A DNA stretch of 64,000 nucleotides from Vibrio sp. STUT-A11 (lineage in GTDB: Bacteria > Pseudomonadota > Gammaproteobacteria > Enterobacterales > Vibrionaceae), in NCBI RefSeq assembly GCF_026000435.1, contig NZ_AP026763.1:806001-870000 (forward strand), written 5' to 3'. A program made the position numbers and the translations under genes. Below are positions 49,891 to 59,213 of this stretch, piece after piece. Under the pieces are notes generated by a model. It saw nothing but the letters and a program-made list of their open reading frames with translations. It was not told the DNA's origin and made no database searches. Position 1 is the first letter of the stretch; every line of letters begins with the position of its first letter.

Positions 49891-51633
49891 GTGGCAGACA
49901 AGTCTACAGATTTAACCGTCACTGATGGCGGTGCAGATGGTGCTCTTATCGCTAACTCCGAGCTGGATGTGGAAAGTCAAAACCCAGATTTGGAAGAGCG
50001 CAGTGCGTCAAAACTAGATATGGCGGTAGGCGATCTTGACTTACTTCGTCAGGTCGTACTGGTGCTGTCCATTTCCATCTGTGTTGCGTTGATCGTGATG
50101 CTGTTTTTCTGGGTGAAAGAGCCAGAGATGCGTCCGCTTGGCGCGTACCAGACCGAAGAATTGATCCCGGTTCTGGACTATCTTGATCAGCAAAAAATTG
50201 ACTACAAACTGGATGGTAATACCGTTTCGGTTGAGGCGAGTGACTACAACTCGATCAAACTTGGTATGGTGCGAGCGGGTGTCAATCAGGCTACAGAAGC
50301 TGGCGATGACATTTTGCTGCAAGACATGGGTTTTGGGGTTTCTCAGCGTCTGGAGCAAGAGCGTCTGAAACTCAGTCGTGAGCGACAACTTGCTCAGGCA
50401 ATTGAAGAAATGAAGCAGGTTCGCAAAGCTCGGGTGTTACTGGCATTGCCTAAACACAGTGTTTTTGTTCGCCATAATCAAGACGCTTCGGCCTCCGTTT
50501 TTCTGACTTTATCGACAGGGGCTAACCTCAAGCAGCAGGAAGTGGATTCCATCGTCGACATGGTGGCCAGCGCGGTTCCAGGAATGAAAACCTCCCGTAT
50601 CACCGTAACGGATCAGCACGGTCGTTTATTGAGTTCAGGCTCTGAAGATCCAGCGTCGGCTGCTCGTCGAAAAGAGCAAGAGTTGGAGCGAAATCAAGAA
50701 CAAGCGCTACGTGAAAAAATTGATTCCGTGCTACTGCCAATTTTGGGTATCGGCAATTACACCGCGCAGGTTGATATCAAAATGGACTTCAGCGCGGTAG
50801 AACAAACCCGAAAACGCTTTGATCCAAATACGCCAGCGACACGCAGTGAATATGCACTGGAAGATTACAACAACAGTAACACAGTAGCTGGGATTCCAGG
50901 CGCTCTGAGTAACCAACCGCCAGCCGATGCGTCGATCCCACAAGATATTGCTCAGATGAAAGATGGGTCGTTATCAGGGCAAGGTTCCGTGCGTAAAGAA
51001 TCGACACGTAACTTTGAATTGGACACCACCATTAGCCATGAACGCAAACAGACAGGTACCGTTGCGCGTCAAACGGTTTCAGTGGCAATCAAAGATCGCC
51101 GAGAAGTCAACCCAGACACAGGTGAAGTCACTTACACGCCAATGTCTGAACCCGAAATTAATGCGATTCGTCAGGTGTTAATTGGCACCGTCGGTTTTGA
51201 TCAGTCACGTGGTGATTTACTCAATGTATTGAGTGTCAAGTTTGCCGAGCCAGAAGCGGAGCTGCTTGTCGACCAACCGATTTGGGAACATCCAAACTTT
51301 AACGATTGGGTTCGCTGGTTTGCCAGCGCCTTGGTGATCATCGTGGTTGTGTTGGTTTTGGTTCGCCCTGCGATGAAGAAACTGCTTAACCCAACCAGCG
51401 ATAACGAAAATGAAATGTACGGTCCAGATGGCATACCTATTGGTGCGGACGGAGAAACCAGCCTACTTGGCAGTGACATTGAGAGTAGCGAGCTGTTTGA
51501 GTTTGGTTCAAGTATCGACTTGCCGAATTTACACAAAGATGAAGATGTACTGAAAGCGGTTCGTGCGCTGGTGGCAAACGAACCAGAACTGGCAGCTCAG
51601 GTTGTGAAAAACTGGATGAATGAAAATGGCTAA
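49891..51633 (+). CDS. fliF: Flagellar MS-ring protein FliF
   Basis: FliF forms the MS ring in the inner membrane, the base on which the motor is built. The 580-residue protein has two membrane helices (about 49-71: VVLVLSISICVALIVMLFF; about 475-495: WFASALVIIVVVLVLVRPA) around the periplasmic ring-building motifs (YQTEELIPVLDYLDQQKIDY; TTISHERKQT). The C-terminal tail binds FliG. Start is GTG 49891 with TAGGT in front. The gene overlaps fliG by 8 bases. Confidence 0.97.
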   Translation: MADKSTDLTVTDGGADGALIANSELDVESQNPDLEERSASKLDMAVGDLDLLRQVVLVLSISICVALIVMLFFWVKEPEMRPLGAYQTEELIPVLDYLDQQKIDYKLDGNTVSVEASDYNSIKLGMVRAGVNQATEAGDDILLQDMGFGVSQRLEQERLKLSRERQLAQAIEEMKQVRKARVLLALPKHSVFVRHNQDASASVFLTLSTGANLKQQEVDSIVDMVASAVPGMKTSRITVTDQHGRLLSSGSEDPASAARRKEQELERNQEQALREKIDSVLLPILGIGNYTAQVDIKMDFSAVEQTRKRFDPNTPATRSEYALEDYNNSNTVAGIPGALSNQPPADASIPQDIAQMKDGSLSGQGSVRKESTRNFELDTTISHERKQTGTVARQTVSVAIKDRREVNPDTGEVTYTPMSEPEINAIRQVLIGTVGFDQSRGDLLNVLSVKFAEPEAELLVDQPIWEHPNFNDWVRWFASALVIIVVVLVLVRPAMKKLLNPTSDNENEMYGPDGIPIGADGETSLLGSDIESSELFEFGSSIDLPNLHKDEDVLKAVRALVANEPELAAQVVKNWMNENG

Positions 51634-52681
51634 CGATATCGTACCTCAAGGTGAAAATGGCGCAGGCATGCCAGTGGAGTTTGATGCATCAACCATCAGC
51701 GGTGAAGATAAAGCCGCCATTTTGTTGTTGAGCCTCAATGAGCAGGATGCGGCGGGCATCATTCGCCACCTGGAACCAAAACAGGTACAGCGTGTTGGTG
51801 GTGCGATGGCTCGCGCAAAAGATCTGAGTCAGGAAAAAGTGTCTTCTGTACACCGTGCTTTTTTGGAAGATATCCAGAAATACACCAATATCGGTATGGG
51901 CAGTGAAGACTTCATGCGTAATGCGTTGGTAGCCGCGCTGGGTGAAGACAAAGCGAATAATCTGGTTGACCAAATTCTGCTTGGTACGGGTTCTAAAGGT
52001 CTGGATTCATTGAAATGGATGGACCCGCGCCAGGTGGCGAGCATCATCGTCAATGAGCACCCACAAATCCAAACTATTGTTCTGTCGTATTTAGAAGCGG
52101 ATCAGTCTGCAGAAATTCTGTCACAGTTCCCGGAACGTGTACGTCTGGACTTGATGATGCGTATTGCCAACCTTGAGGAAGTGCAGCCATCGGCATTGGC
52201 AGAGCTGAACGAAATCATGGAGAAACAGTTTGCCGGTCAGGCTGGCGCGCAAGCTGCCAAGATTGGTGGCCTGAAGGCTGCAGCCGAAATCATGAACTAT
52301 CTGGATAACAATGTCGAAGGCATCCTGATGGACCAAATCCGAGATCAGGACGAAGACATGGCGACGCAAATTCAGGATCTGATGTTCGTGTTCGAGAACT
52401 TGGCGGAAGTCGACGATCAGGGTATTCAGAAATTACTGCGTGACGTCCCACAAGATGTTCTGCAGAGAGCGCTGAAAGGTGCCGACGACTCTCTGCGTGA
52501 GAAAGTATTTAAGAATATGTCAAAACGTGCTGCTGAGATGATGCGTGACGATATTGAAGCGATGCCGCCAGTGCGTGTCGCTGATGTAGAGTCGGCGCAG
52601 AAAGAAATTCTTGCGATTGCACGTCGTATGGCGGATGCGGGCGAACTTATGTTGTCTGGCGGCGCCGACGAATTCTTGTAA
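51626..52681 (+). CDS. fliG: Flagellar motor switch protein FliG
   Basis: FliG is the rotor protein of the C-ring that meets the stator (PomA in Vibrio) and produces torque. From ATG 51626 (MANDIVPQGENG) it has 351 residues, as in V. alginolyticus; ATG 51620 is two codons upstream. N-domain (AAILLLSLNEQDAAGIIRHL), middle domain (EHPQIQTIVLSYLE) and C-terminal torque domain (LMFVFENLAEVDDQGIQKLLRDV) are all intact. It overlaps the end of fliF, a sign of coupled synthesis. Confidence 0.97.
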   Translation: MANDIVPQGENGAGMPVEFDASTISGEDKAAILLLSLNEQDAAGIIRHLEPKQVQRVGGAMARAKDLSQEKVSSVHRAFLEDIQKYTNIGMGSEDFMRNALVAALGEDKANNLVDQILLGTGSKGLDSLKWMDPRQVASIIVNEHPQIQTIVLSYLEADQSAEILSQFPERVRLDLMMRIANLEEVQPSALAELNEIMEKQFAGQAGAQAAKIGGLKAAAEIMNYLDNNVEGILMDQIRDQDEDMATQIQDLMFVFENLAEVDDQGIQKLLRDVPQDVLQRALKGADDSLREKVFKNMSKRAAEMMRDDIEAMPPVRVADVESAQKEILAIARRMADAGELMLSGGADEFL

Positions 52682-52750
52682 TCTCTCTTACCCTGCTATT
52701 TTCCAAGCGCAGGGCAACTTCAACACACATCAAATATGCATAGGTAACCC

Positions 52751-53551
52751 ATGGTTAGCGATAGAAAACGTGGATTTATTCGTCCTGATGAAGATGATGC
52801 GATGATCGAACCGCAACGCTGGGGGCTGCCTGACTACGGCGAGCCAAAAGCCAAGCAAGCCAGACAGACGGCGTTTAATTACGATCCGGGCTGGGTTCCA
52901 AACCTTGACGATCCAGAAGAAGAGCAAGTTCTTGAATTGACCGAAGAGCAGATTGAGCTGATCAAGCAAGGCGCTTATCAGGAAGGTTTGTACCAAGGTC
53001 AGGAAGCGGGCTTTAAACAAGGTTACGATAAAGGCAAAGAAGAAGGTTTGCAGGCGGGTCATGCTGAAGGTTTAGAACTCGGTAAAGCAGAAGGTGTGAG
53101 TGCCGGACAAGAGTTCATCCAGCAGCAGGTGGAAGTCTTCATGAACCTTGCCAACCAGTTTGCTCAGCCACTGGAGTTAATGAACGCTCAGGTTGAAAAA
53201 CAGCTGGTGGACATGGTGCTGTGCCTTGTCAAAGAAGTGGTTCACATCGAAGCCCAGACCAACCCACAAATTATTCTCGATACGGTCAAGCAGTCGGTTG
53301 AAGCTCTGCCTGTCTCTGGTCATCCCATTACGTTACAACTCAACCCGGAAGACGTGTCTATCATTCGCTCTGCATACGGTGAGCAGGAATTAGATTGTCG
53401 TAACTGGACGCTGGTCGCTGAGCCTTCACTCAATCGTGGAGATGTGCAGATTGCAGCAGGTGAATCGAGCATTAACTATCGTATGGAAGAGCGGATTAAA
53501 AATGTGCTGCAGAGTTTTTGTGGCGCAAACCGTCACCAAGAGGGTGAGTAA
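52751..53551 (+). CDS. fliH: Flagellar export regulator FliH
   Basis: FliH binds the ATPase FliI and the C-ring and regulates export. The 266-residue product has a charged N-terminal region, then a repetitive Gly-rich helix (about 80-120: YQEGLYQGQEAGFKQGYDKG, KEEGLQAGHAEGLELGKAEG), the GxxxG pattern typical of FliH/YscL stalks, and a conserved C-terminal domain. ATG 52751 with TAGGTAA in front. fliI follows in 3 bases. Confidence 0.94.
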   Translation: MVSDRKRGFIRPDEDDAMIEPQRWGLPDYGEPKAKQARQTAFNYDPGWVPNLDDPEEEQVLELTEEQIELIKQGAYQEGLYQGQEAGFKQGYDKGKEEGLQAGHAEGLELGKAEGVSAGQEFIQQQVEVFMNLANQFAQPLELMNAQVEKQLVDMVLCLVKEVVHIEAQTNPQIILDTVKQSVEALPVSGHPITLQLNPEDVSIIRSAYGEQELDCRNWTLVAEPSLNRGDVQIAAGESSINYRMEERIKNVLQSFCGANRHQEGE

Positions 53552-53554
53552 CCT

Positions 53555-54874
53555 ATGTTAGCGCTGGCGGACCGTCTTAAAAACTACAAAGTCGAAGGGT
53601 TGACCACAAGAGCTGTGGCATCTGGAAAACTGGTTCGTGTGGTCGGTTTGACCTTAGAAGCGACAGGATGCCGGGCTCCGATTGGCAGTTTATGTCTGGT
53701 CGAGACCATGTCCGGGCACATGGAAGCCGAGGTGGTGGGCTTTTCTGGCGACAACCTGTTTTTGATGCCGAGTGAACAAATCACCGGTATTTTGCCTGGC
53801 GCGAAAGTAACGCCATTGACCTCTGATGCAGGCTTACCCGTAGGAATGGAGTTGCTTGGACGAGTCATTGACGGGGTTGGAAATCCACTTGATGGCCTTG
53901 GCCCTATCTATACCGATCACCGTGCTTCATTCAATGCTGAGCCCATCAACCCACTGGCGCGTAAACCGATTTCAGAACCTCTCGATGTGGGGTTAAAAGC
54001 GATTAACGGATTGCTGACGGTTGGTAAAGGTCAGCGGATTGGTTTGTTCGCTGGCTCTGGTGTGGGTAAATCGGTCACGCTGGGCATGATGACCAGAGGC
54101 ACCACCGCTCAAGTTGTGGTTGTTGGGCTGATTGGTGAGCGTGGACGCGAAGTTAAAGAATTCATCGAAGAGATACTGGGTGAAGAAGGGCGTCGTCGCT
54201 CTGTTGTGGTTGCCGCGCCTGCCGATGCTTCTCCGCTGATGCGTTTAAAAGGCTGTCAAACCGCGCTGACCATTGCAGAGTACTTTCGCGATCAAGGGTT
54301 GGACGTGCTGTTGCTCATGGACTCTTTGACCCGTTTTGCTCAGGCGCAGCGTGAAATCGCCTTATCTGTCGGCGAACCGCCTGCAACCAAAGGTTATCCG
54401 CCATCGGTGTTTGCCAAACTGCCAGCACTGGTCGAGCGTGCGGGTAACGGCGGCGCAGAGCAGGGCTCAATCACTGCATTTTTTACCGTTCTAACCGAAG
54501 GTGACGATCTGCAAGACCCGATCGCTGATGCATCTCGCGCGATTCTTGACGGTCACATTGTGCTGTCTCGTGAAATGGCTGATGCAGGTCACTACCCGGC
54601 GATTGATGTTGAGAAATCAGTCAGCCGCGTAATGCCGCAGATCACCACTGAAGAACACGTACTGATGTCGAAAGCCGTTCGTCAGGTGTTGTCGATTTGC
54701 CGCAAAAATCAGGACTTGGTTTCCATTGGTGCTTACAAACCGGGTACCGACCCTGCTATCGATAGTGCATTTACGCTTAAGCCGAAGTTAGACGAATACT
54801 TGCAACAGCGTATGAAAGAATCCGTTCCATACGACATGTGCGTCAACATGCTGAGAAGTATTTTAGGTGGGTAA
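53555..54874 (+). CDS. fliI: Flagellum-specific ATPase FliI
   Basis: FliI is the hexameric ATPase of the flagellar type III system, related to F1-beta. The 439-residue product has Walker A GLFAGSGVGKSVTLGMM (about 163-179), the catalytic-Glu segment VGLIGERGREVKEF, and Walker B VLLLMDSLTRFAQAQREI. ATG 53555 follows fliH by 3 bases. fliJ starts 5 bases after its stop. Confidence 0.97.
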   Translation: MLALADRLKNYKVEGLTTRAVASGKLVRVVGLTLEATGCRAPIGSLCLVETMSGHMEAEVVGFSGDNLFLMPSEQITGILPGAKVTPLTSDAGLPVGMELLGRVIDGVGNPLDGLGPIYTDHRASFNAEPINPLARKPISEPLDVGLKAINGLLTVGKGQRIGLFAGSGVGKSVTLGMMTRGTTAQVVVVGLIGERGREVKEFIEEILGEEGRRRSVVVAAPADASPLMRLKGCQTALTIAEYFRDQGLDVLLLMDSLTRFAQAQREIALSVGEPPATKGYPPSVFAKLPALVERAGNGGAEQGSITAFFTVLTEGDDLQDPIADASRAILDGHIVLSREMADAGHYPAIDVEKSVSRVMPQITTEEHVLMSKAVRQVLSICRKNQDLVSIGAYKPGTDPAIDSAFTLKPKLDEYLQQRMKESVPYDMCVNMLRSILGG

Positions 54875-54879
54875 TCGCT

Positions 54880-55323
54880 ATGAATAACGCTATGGAATTT
54901 TTGTTTGATCAAGCAAAAGAGCGGGAAGAGCAAGCCGTATTAGCTTTGAATAAAGCGCGTGCTGAGTTAGAGGATTACTACCGTCAAGTTGAACAAATTG
55001 AAAAGTATCGGCTCGATTACTGCCAGCAGTTGGTGGACCGGGGACAGGCTGGATTAACGGCAAGTCAGTATGGTCATTTGAATCGATTTCTTACTCAGCT
55101 GGATGAAACCTTGTCTAAGCAGAAGCAAGCGGAAAGCCACTTTAGAGAGCAAGTCGAAAACGGCAAAGAGTACTGGCTGAAAATGCGTCAAGAGCGCATG
55201 TCTTATGAGTGGATGATTGAGAAGCGAGCTAAAGAGAAACAAGCCGCAGAAGCCAAGCGTGAGCAAAAGCAAATGGATGAGTTCTCGACGTTACTCTACA
55301 GCCGTAAGGTCAAGCTGTTCTGA
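54880..55323 (+). CDS. fliJ: Flagellar export chaperone/stalk FliJ
   Basis: FliJ inserts into the FliI hexamer and couples it to FlhA. The 147-residue protein is a two-helix antiparallel coiled coil (MEFLFDQAKEREEQAVLALN; YEWMIEKRAKEKQAAEAKRE). ATG 54880 gives the E. coli length and has AGGTGGG upstream; the frame is open 14 codons earlier inside fliI. It is the last gene of fliEFGHIJ: a 171-base gap with a sigma-54 promoter follows. Confidence 0.93.
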   Translation: MNNAMEFLFDQAKEREEQAVLALNKARAELEDYYRQVEQIEKYRLDYCQQLVDRGQAGLTASQYGHLNRFLTQLDETLSKQKQAESHFREQVENGKEYWLKMRQERMSYEWMIEKRAKEKQAAEAKREQKQMDEFSTLLYSRKVKLF

Positions 55324-55393
55324 CCATGACTCAGAGAGCTTTTGCAGGATCACTTCGACGTACTTTCAGCGTCAGGAAAATTACGTTTTGTAT

Positions 55394-55409
55394 TGGCGTG
55401 ATTTTTGCA
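55394..55409 (+). promoter_or_regulatory. Sigma-54 promoter of fliK
   Basis: TGGCGTGATTTTTGCA: GG and GC 10 bases apart with the TTTGCA -12 element, as in the consensus. It lies 86 bases before the fliK ATG, so fliK to flhB can be transcribed separately from fliEFGHIJ. Confidence 0.82.
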
Positions 55410-55449
55410 AATTCACCTTCTAATAATTCAACTTACCTCTGACATGTGA

Positions 55450-55479
55450 TTTGGCCGAGCAAAGTGGCTCAATGCCAAA
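55450..55479 (+). other. Stem-loop in the fliK leader
   Basis: TTTGGC/GCCAAA and inner GAGC/GCTC pair around the loop AAAGTG, with an asymmetric internal loop. It ends 15 bases before the fliK ATG, near the ribosome site, so it could affect fliK translation. Confidence 0.5.
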
Positions 55480-55494
55480 AACGAGAATGTTACT

Positions 55495-57522
55495 ATGAAT
55501 GTGAATTTGACTAATGTTGCTGCGACCAACAAGATCTCGGTTTCCGAGTCTGGCGCAACAACATCCACAGAAAATTCAGAAAACGAAGGTTTTTTTGCAA
55601 CCTTAGCTGGCGTATTCGCAGATTCACACAAAGTCGAAGTGATTGATGAAAAATTGACGCCAGAAGTGACTGAAGCTGCAGAAAAGAGTGATGAAGTGAG
55701 TACTTCTTCAGTGCAGCCTGCTGAGCCAGAAAGTGAAATTCAAGAAACCATCGCTGTTGATGGAAAAAGCGAAAACCAGTCACCTAAGGCATTGTTAGAA
55801 AAAGACAATGTACAGGCAGAGCCTGAAGAGCAGCTAATGCCGTCGGTAGCGCGAGAGAGTGGAAGTCAGGGGAAAACAACGAGCAGTCAGGTCGCACCCA
55901 AAAAGCAAGCTCTTCCTGAACTTGAGCAGGAAGTCGTTGAGACACGCAAACCCGAGCTGAACATTGCCAAAAGTGATGAAGTTGTCGAGCTTGATGTCAC
56001 TCGTTCTATGAACGAAGGGCAGCAACTATTGGGGCGAATTGTGCAAGCGAACCAAGCCTTGAACCCTGTCAATCAAGAGGTCGAACGCGGCAAGGTTTTG
56101 CCTCCTGAGATCACTGGAGTTTCGCATCACACTGACATTAAGAGCGTTTATCATTCTGATAATTTAGAAAACGTTGATGAGGTTGATAACGTTGACACTG
56201 CTGGTAACGTAGCAAGTGTTGAAAGTGTTGAAAGTGTTGAAAGTGTTGAAAGTGTTGAAAGTGTTGAAAGTGTTGAAAGTGTTGAAAGTGTTGAAAGTGT
56301 TGGGAACTTTGTCGCTGCTGAGGAACTAGAGCAAGCCGTCATTGAACCACCACAGCACGGTTTTGAATTGACAGAGAAGCAAGAAAATGCGCCTCAGAAA
56401 GTTCAAACTGCGCCAACGCTGGAACAAAGTGGCGTAAATCTCGAGGCTGCAACGTACGCAGCGAATGCGATTAGCATTGATGAGTCAGATGGCGGCGGCA
56501 TGACGACAAGTGTGGTTCAGCGCGTTTCTATAGATGAACTTGAAGTAATCGATACCAAGTTGGCTCAGGGTAAACCATTGACGAACCAAGAAGTTGAAAT
56601 TATCGACGGATTGAAAACTGGTGACGTTATCGCGGAATTACCAGAGGAAGAGCTCGCTCAGTTGGTTGCTTTGCCAAGTGATGTGAAAATAGTGCTTTCA
56701 GAGCCACAAACGGCGCAACACAACACGGCACGCCAAATGGTAACGACGACTCCGACACCGCAAGTGACTGCTCAAGATCTGAAAAGCGCAACTGGACCAG
56801 TCACAACGCAGACGATTGATAAAACCGTTTTACCCGCCATGCCGGAAGGGCTAGCGACGGCTGCTGTCAATCCTGCGATTGGGCAGACGCTGGCAAATAC
56901 AGAAGTTAGCCACAAAGCGATGAACTCAGCATTAGCGACTGGAATCCTCAAAGCTACGACGGATAAGCAGGATAAAACCGAGCCACAGCAGGGGTTAGCT
57001 GGTCAGCTACAAGCTGCTGTCAGTCAGCAAGGCGTCACAACGCCACCGCAGACCAGGGTGGATGCCGCACAGCAAGCGCAATTGCCGTTACAGCTGACCA
57101 AAGAGTTGGCTAACGATCAGGTCGCGGAAAAAGTGCAAATGATGATGTCGAAGAATTTAAAGAGCCTCGATATCCGCCTTGATCCGCCCGAGCTTGGCCG
57201 TATGCAGATTCGTATGACTATGAACAGTGATTTGGCCAATGTGCACTTCACGGTAACCAATCCGCAGGCACGTGACATCATAGAACAAACACTGCCTCGA
57301 TTAAGAGAAATGCTTGCCCAGCAGGGAGTGCAGTTAGCTGACTCTTCGGTTCAACAGCAAAATAGTGGCCAGCAGCAACATGGATATTCTGCGGCGGAGC
57401 AAAATAAGCAGGGTGGTTTTGGGCGAGGTTTCTCACGTCAGACTGAAGAGGAGTTTGATGGCGGCGTTGAACTCAATGTGAAGGTATCCTCGCCGCGTGA
57501 TGGGATTAGTTTCTACGCATAA
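55495..57522 (+). CDS. fliK: Flagellar hook-length control protein FliK
   Basis: FliK measures hook length and switches FlhB from rod/hook to filament export. The 675-residue protein has a long low-complexity N-terminal part, secreted as a ruler, and the conserved C-terminal Flg_hook domain (about 530-630: LDIRLDPPELGRMQIRMTMN, RLREMLAQQGVQLADSSV), which contacts FlhB. The middle has a 9-bp tandem repeat giving nine VES units (residues 242-268), within a larger 15-unit region of the same 9-bp period (residues 227-271). ATG 55495 lies 86 bases after the sigma-54 promoter. Confidence 0.94.
   Translation: MNVNLTNVAATNKISVSESGATTSTENSENEGFFATLAGVFADSHKVEVIDEKLTPEVTEAAEKSDEVSTSSVQPAEPESEIQETIAVDGKSENQSPKALLEKDNVQAEPEEQLMPSVARESGSQGKTTSSQVAPKKQALPELEQEVVETRKPELNIAKSDEVVELDVTRSMNEGQQLLGRIVQANQALNPVNQEVERGKVLPPEITGVSHHTDIKSVYHSDNLENVDEVDNVDTAGNVASVESVESVESVESVESVESVESVESVESVGNFVAAEELEQAVIEPPQHGFELTEKQENAPQKVQTAPTLEQSGVNLEAATYAANAISIDESDGGGMTTSVVQRVSIDELEVIDTKLAQGKPLTNQEVEIIDGLKTGDVIAELPEEELAQLVALPSDVKIVLSEPQTAQHNTARQMVTTTPTPQVTAQDLKSATGPVTTQTIDKTVLPAMPEGLATAAVNPAIGQTLANTEVSHKAMNSALATGILKATTDKQDKTEPQQGLAGQLQAAVSQQGVTTPPQTRVDAAQQAQLPLQLTKELANDQVAEKVQMMMSKNLKSLDIRLDPPELGRMQIRMTMNSDLANVHFTVTNPQARDIIEQTLPRLREMLAQQGVQLADSSVQQQNSGQQQHGYSAAEQNKQGGFGRGFSRQTEEEFDGGVELNVKVSSPRDGISFYA
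56173..56307 (+). repeat. In-frame 9-bp minisatellite in fliK
   Basis: Nine perfect copies of GTTGAAAGT (56218-56298), flanked by five degenerate units to the left (GTTGATGAG, GTTGATAAC, GTTGACACT, GCTGGTAAC, GTAGCAAGT) and one to the right (GTTGGGAAC). Fifteen units in all; because the unit is 9 bases, copy number changes keep the reading frame. Confidence 0.97.
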
Positions 57523-57598
57523 CATTATTGAAATGGCCTGATGAGCATAAAGATTTTTATCTGCCAGATTACATAAAACAAAACAATAAGAGAAAAGA

Positions 57599-58102
57599 AT
57601 GGCTGAAGAACAGTTACAAGGGGTGGGCGCACCAAAAGGCAAAGGTAAGCTACTGATTATCATCGCAGTCGTGGTTCTTTTGTTGGGAGGCGGTGCAGCC
57701 GCGTTCTTTTTCATGGGATCGGATGATTCTAAGCAGTCGACAGAATCCGATCCGCAACAAACTCAGGTGGTTGCAGCCGAAGTTCCGATTGCGTACGTAA
57801 ACATTCCTCAGCCGTTTGTTTTCAACGTGACAGGTGACAGCCGCGATCGGCTGGTACAAATCAAAGCTCAGTTGATGGTACGTGGCTCAGAGAGTGAGCA
57901 ACTGGCACGTTATCATTTGCCACTGATTGAGAGTTCACTGCTGTCAACGTTCGCTTCGGCAACCGTTGAGCAGTTGCGCTCACCAACGGGACGAGTGGAG
58001 TTACGTGATCGTGCGTCTGAAGATATTAAAGCCGCACTGAACGCCGCTGTCGGAAAGTCAGTGATTGAAAAAGTACTGTTTACAGATTTTGTTATTCAAT
58101 AG
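57599..58102 (+). CDS. fliL: Flagellar basal body protein FliL
   Basis: FliL is a single-span inner-membrane protein around the stator that helps the motor at high load. The 167-residue product has one membrane helix (LLIIIAVVVLLLGGGAAAFFFMG, residues 18-40) and a periplasmic stomatin-like domain with VAYVNIPQPFVFNV-like and QIKAQLMVRG segments. GAGAAAAG precedes ATG 57599. fliM follows in 7 bases. Confidence 0.95.
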   Translation: MAEEQLQGVGAPKGKGKLLIIIAVVVLLLGGGAAAFFFMGSDDSKQSTESDPQQTQVVAAEVPIAYVNIPQPFVFNVTGDSRDRLVQIKAQLMVRGSESEQLARYHLPLIESSLLSTFASATVEQLRSPTGRVELRDRASEDIKAALNAAVGKSVIEKVLFTDFVIQ

Positions 58103-58109
58103 GTAAAAC

Positions 58110-59156
58110 GTGACCGATCTATTAAGCCAAGACGAAATTGATGCGCTACTGCATGGCGTTGACGATGTGGATGACGTTGACGAGTCTATCGATGACGATC
58201 CCAATGGTGCAGTCAGTTTTGACTTCTCATCTCAAGACCGAATAGTCCGTGGTCGTATGCCGACGCTCGAGCTTATCAACGAGCGTTTTGCGAGGCACAT
58301 GCGCATTAGCCTGTTCAATATGCTACGCAAAACGGCAGAAGTGTCGATTAACGGCGTTCAGATGATGAAATTCGGCGAGTACCAGAACACCTTGTATGTT
58401 CCAACCAGTTTAAACATGGTTCGCTTTCGACCGCTAAAAGGTACGGCGCTGATCACCATGGAAGCGCGCTTGGTATTTATTCTGGTAGAAAATTTTTTTG
58501 GTGGCGATGGTCGATTCCACGCCAAAATTGAAGGCCGCGAATTTACGCCTACTGAGCGACGCATTATCCAACTGCTGTTGAAAGTCGTCTTTGAAGATTA
58601 CAAAGAAGCATGGTCGCCAGTGATGGGGGTGGAGTTTGAATACCTCGACTCGGAAGTCAACCCGAGCATGGCCAACATTGTCAGCCCAACAGAAGTGATT
58701 GTGGTCAGTTCTTTTCACATCGAAGTCGATGGCGGTGGCGGTGATTTCCACGTGGTCATGCCGTACTCCATGGTTGAACCGATCCGCGAACTGCTGGATG
58801 CCGGTGTGCAGTCAGACAAGATGGAAACCGACGTTCGCTGGAGCTCTGCTCTGCGCGAAGAGATCATGGACTGTCCGGTTAACTTCCGCGTGAACTTGTT
58901 GGAAAAGAATATTTCGCTGCGTGATCTGATGGAATTGCAACCGGGAGATATCATCCCAATAGAAATGTCGGAGCATGCAACCATGTTTGTCGAAGATTTG
59001 CCGACCTATCGAGTGAAAATGGGCCGTGCCGAAGACAAACTGGCGGTACAGATTTCACAAGAAATTGAGCGCCCTCACGTCGTGAAAACCGATTTAGCCT
59101 TCTTGAGTAAAGACATCATGTCAGAACTTGAGAATGACAACCAAACAGAAGATTAA
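58110..59156 (+). CDS. fliM: Flagellar motor switch protein FliM
   Basis: FliM is the C-ring protein that binds CheY-P and sets rotation direction. The 348-residue protein has the N-terminal CheY-binding peptide LLSQDEIDALLHGV, a CheC-like middle domain (FARHMRISLFNMLRKTAEVS; GGGGDFHVVMPYSMVEPIR) and the C-terminal SpoA domain (ISLRDLMELQPGDIIPIE). Start is GTG 58110 with AGGTAA upstream; no ATG fits. Confidence 0.97.
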   Translation: MTDLLSQDEIDALLHGVDDVDDVDESIDDDPNGAVSFDFSSQDRIVRGRMPTLELINERFARHMRISLFNMLRKTAEVSINGVQMMKFGEYQNTLYVPTSLNMVRFRPLKGTALITMEARLVFILVENFFGGDGRFHAKIEGREFTPTERRIIQLLLKVVFEDYKEAWSPVMGVEFEYLDSEVNPSMANIVSPTEVIVVSSFHIEVDGGGGDFHVVMPYSMVEPIRELLDAGVQSDKMETDVRWSSALREEIMDCPVNFRVNLLEKNISLRDLMELQPGDIIPIEMSEHATMFVEDLPTYRVKMGRAEDKLAVQISQEIERPHVVKTDLAFLSKDIMSELENDNQTED

Positions 59157-59213
59157 GACACCTTACAGCGCGCATCTGTTGTCGATAAGTAAGGCAAAGC
59201 ACAGGATAGGAAA

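Noticed and set aside
51620..51633. Frameshift between fliF and fliG
   Set aside because: The overlap of the two reading frames is normal translational coupling; both proteins are full length.
56151..56342. Reverse-strand ORF with repeated Ser-Thr-Leu units opposite fliK
   Set aside because: It is only the antisense of the 9-bp repeat in fliK; no ribosome site, and its low complexity follows from the repeat.
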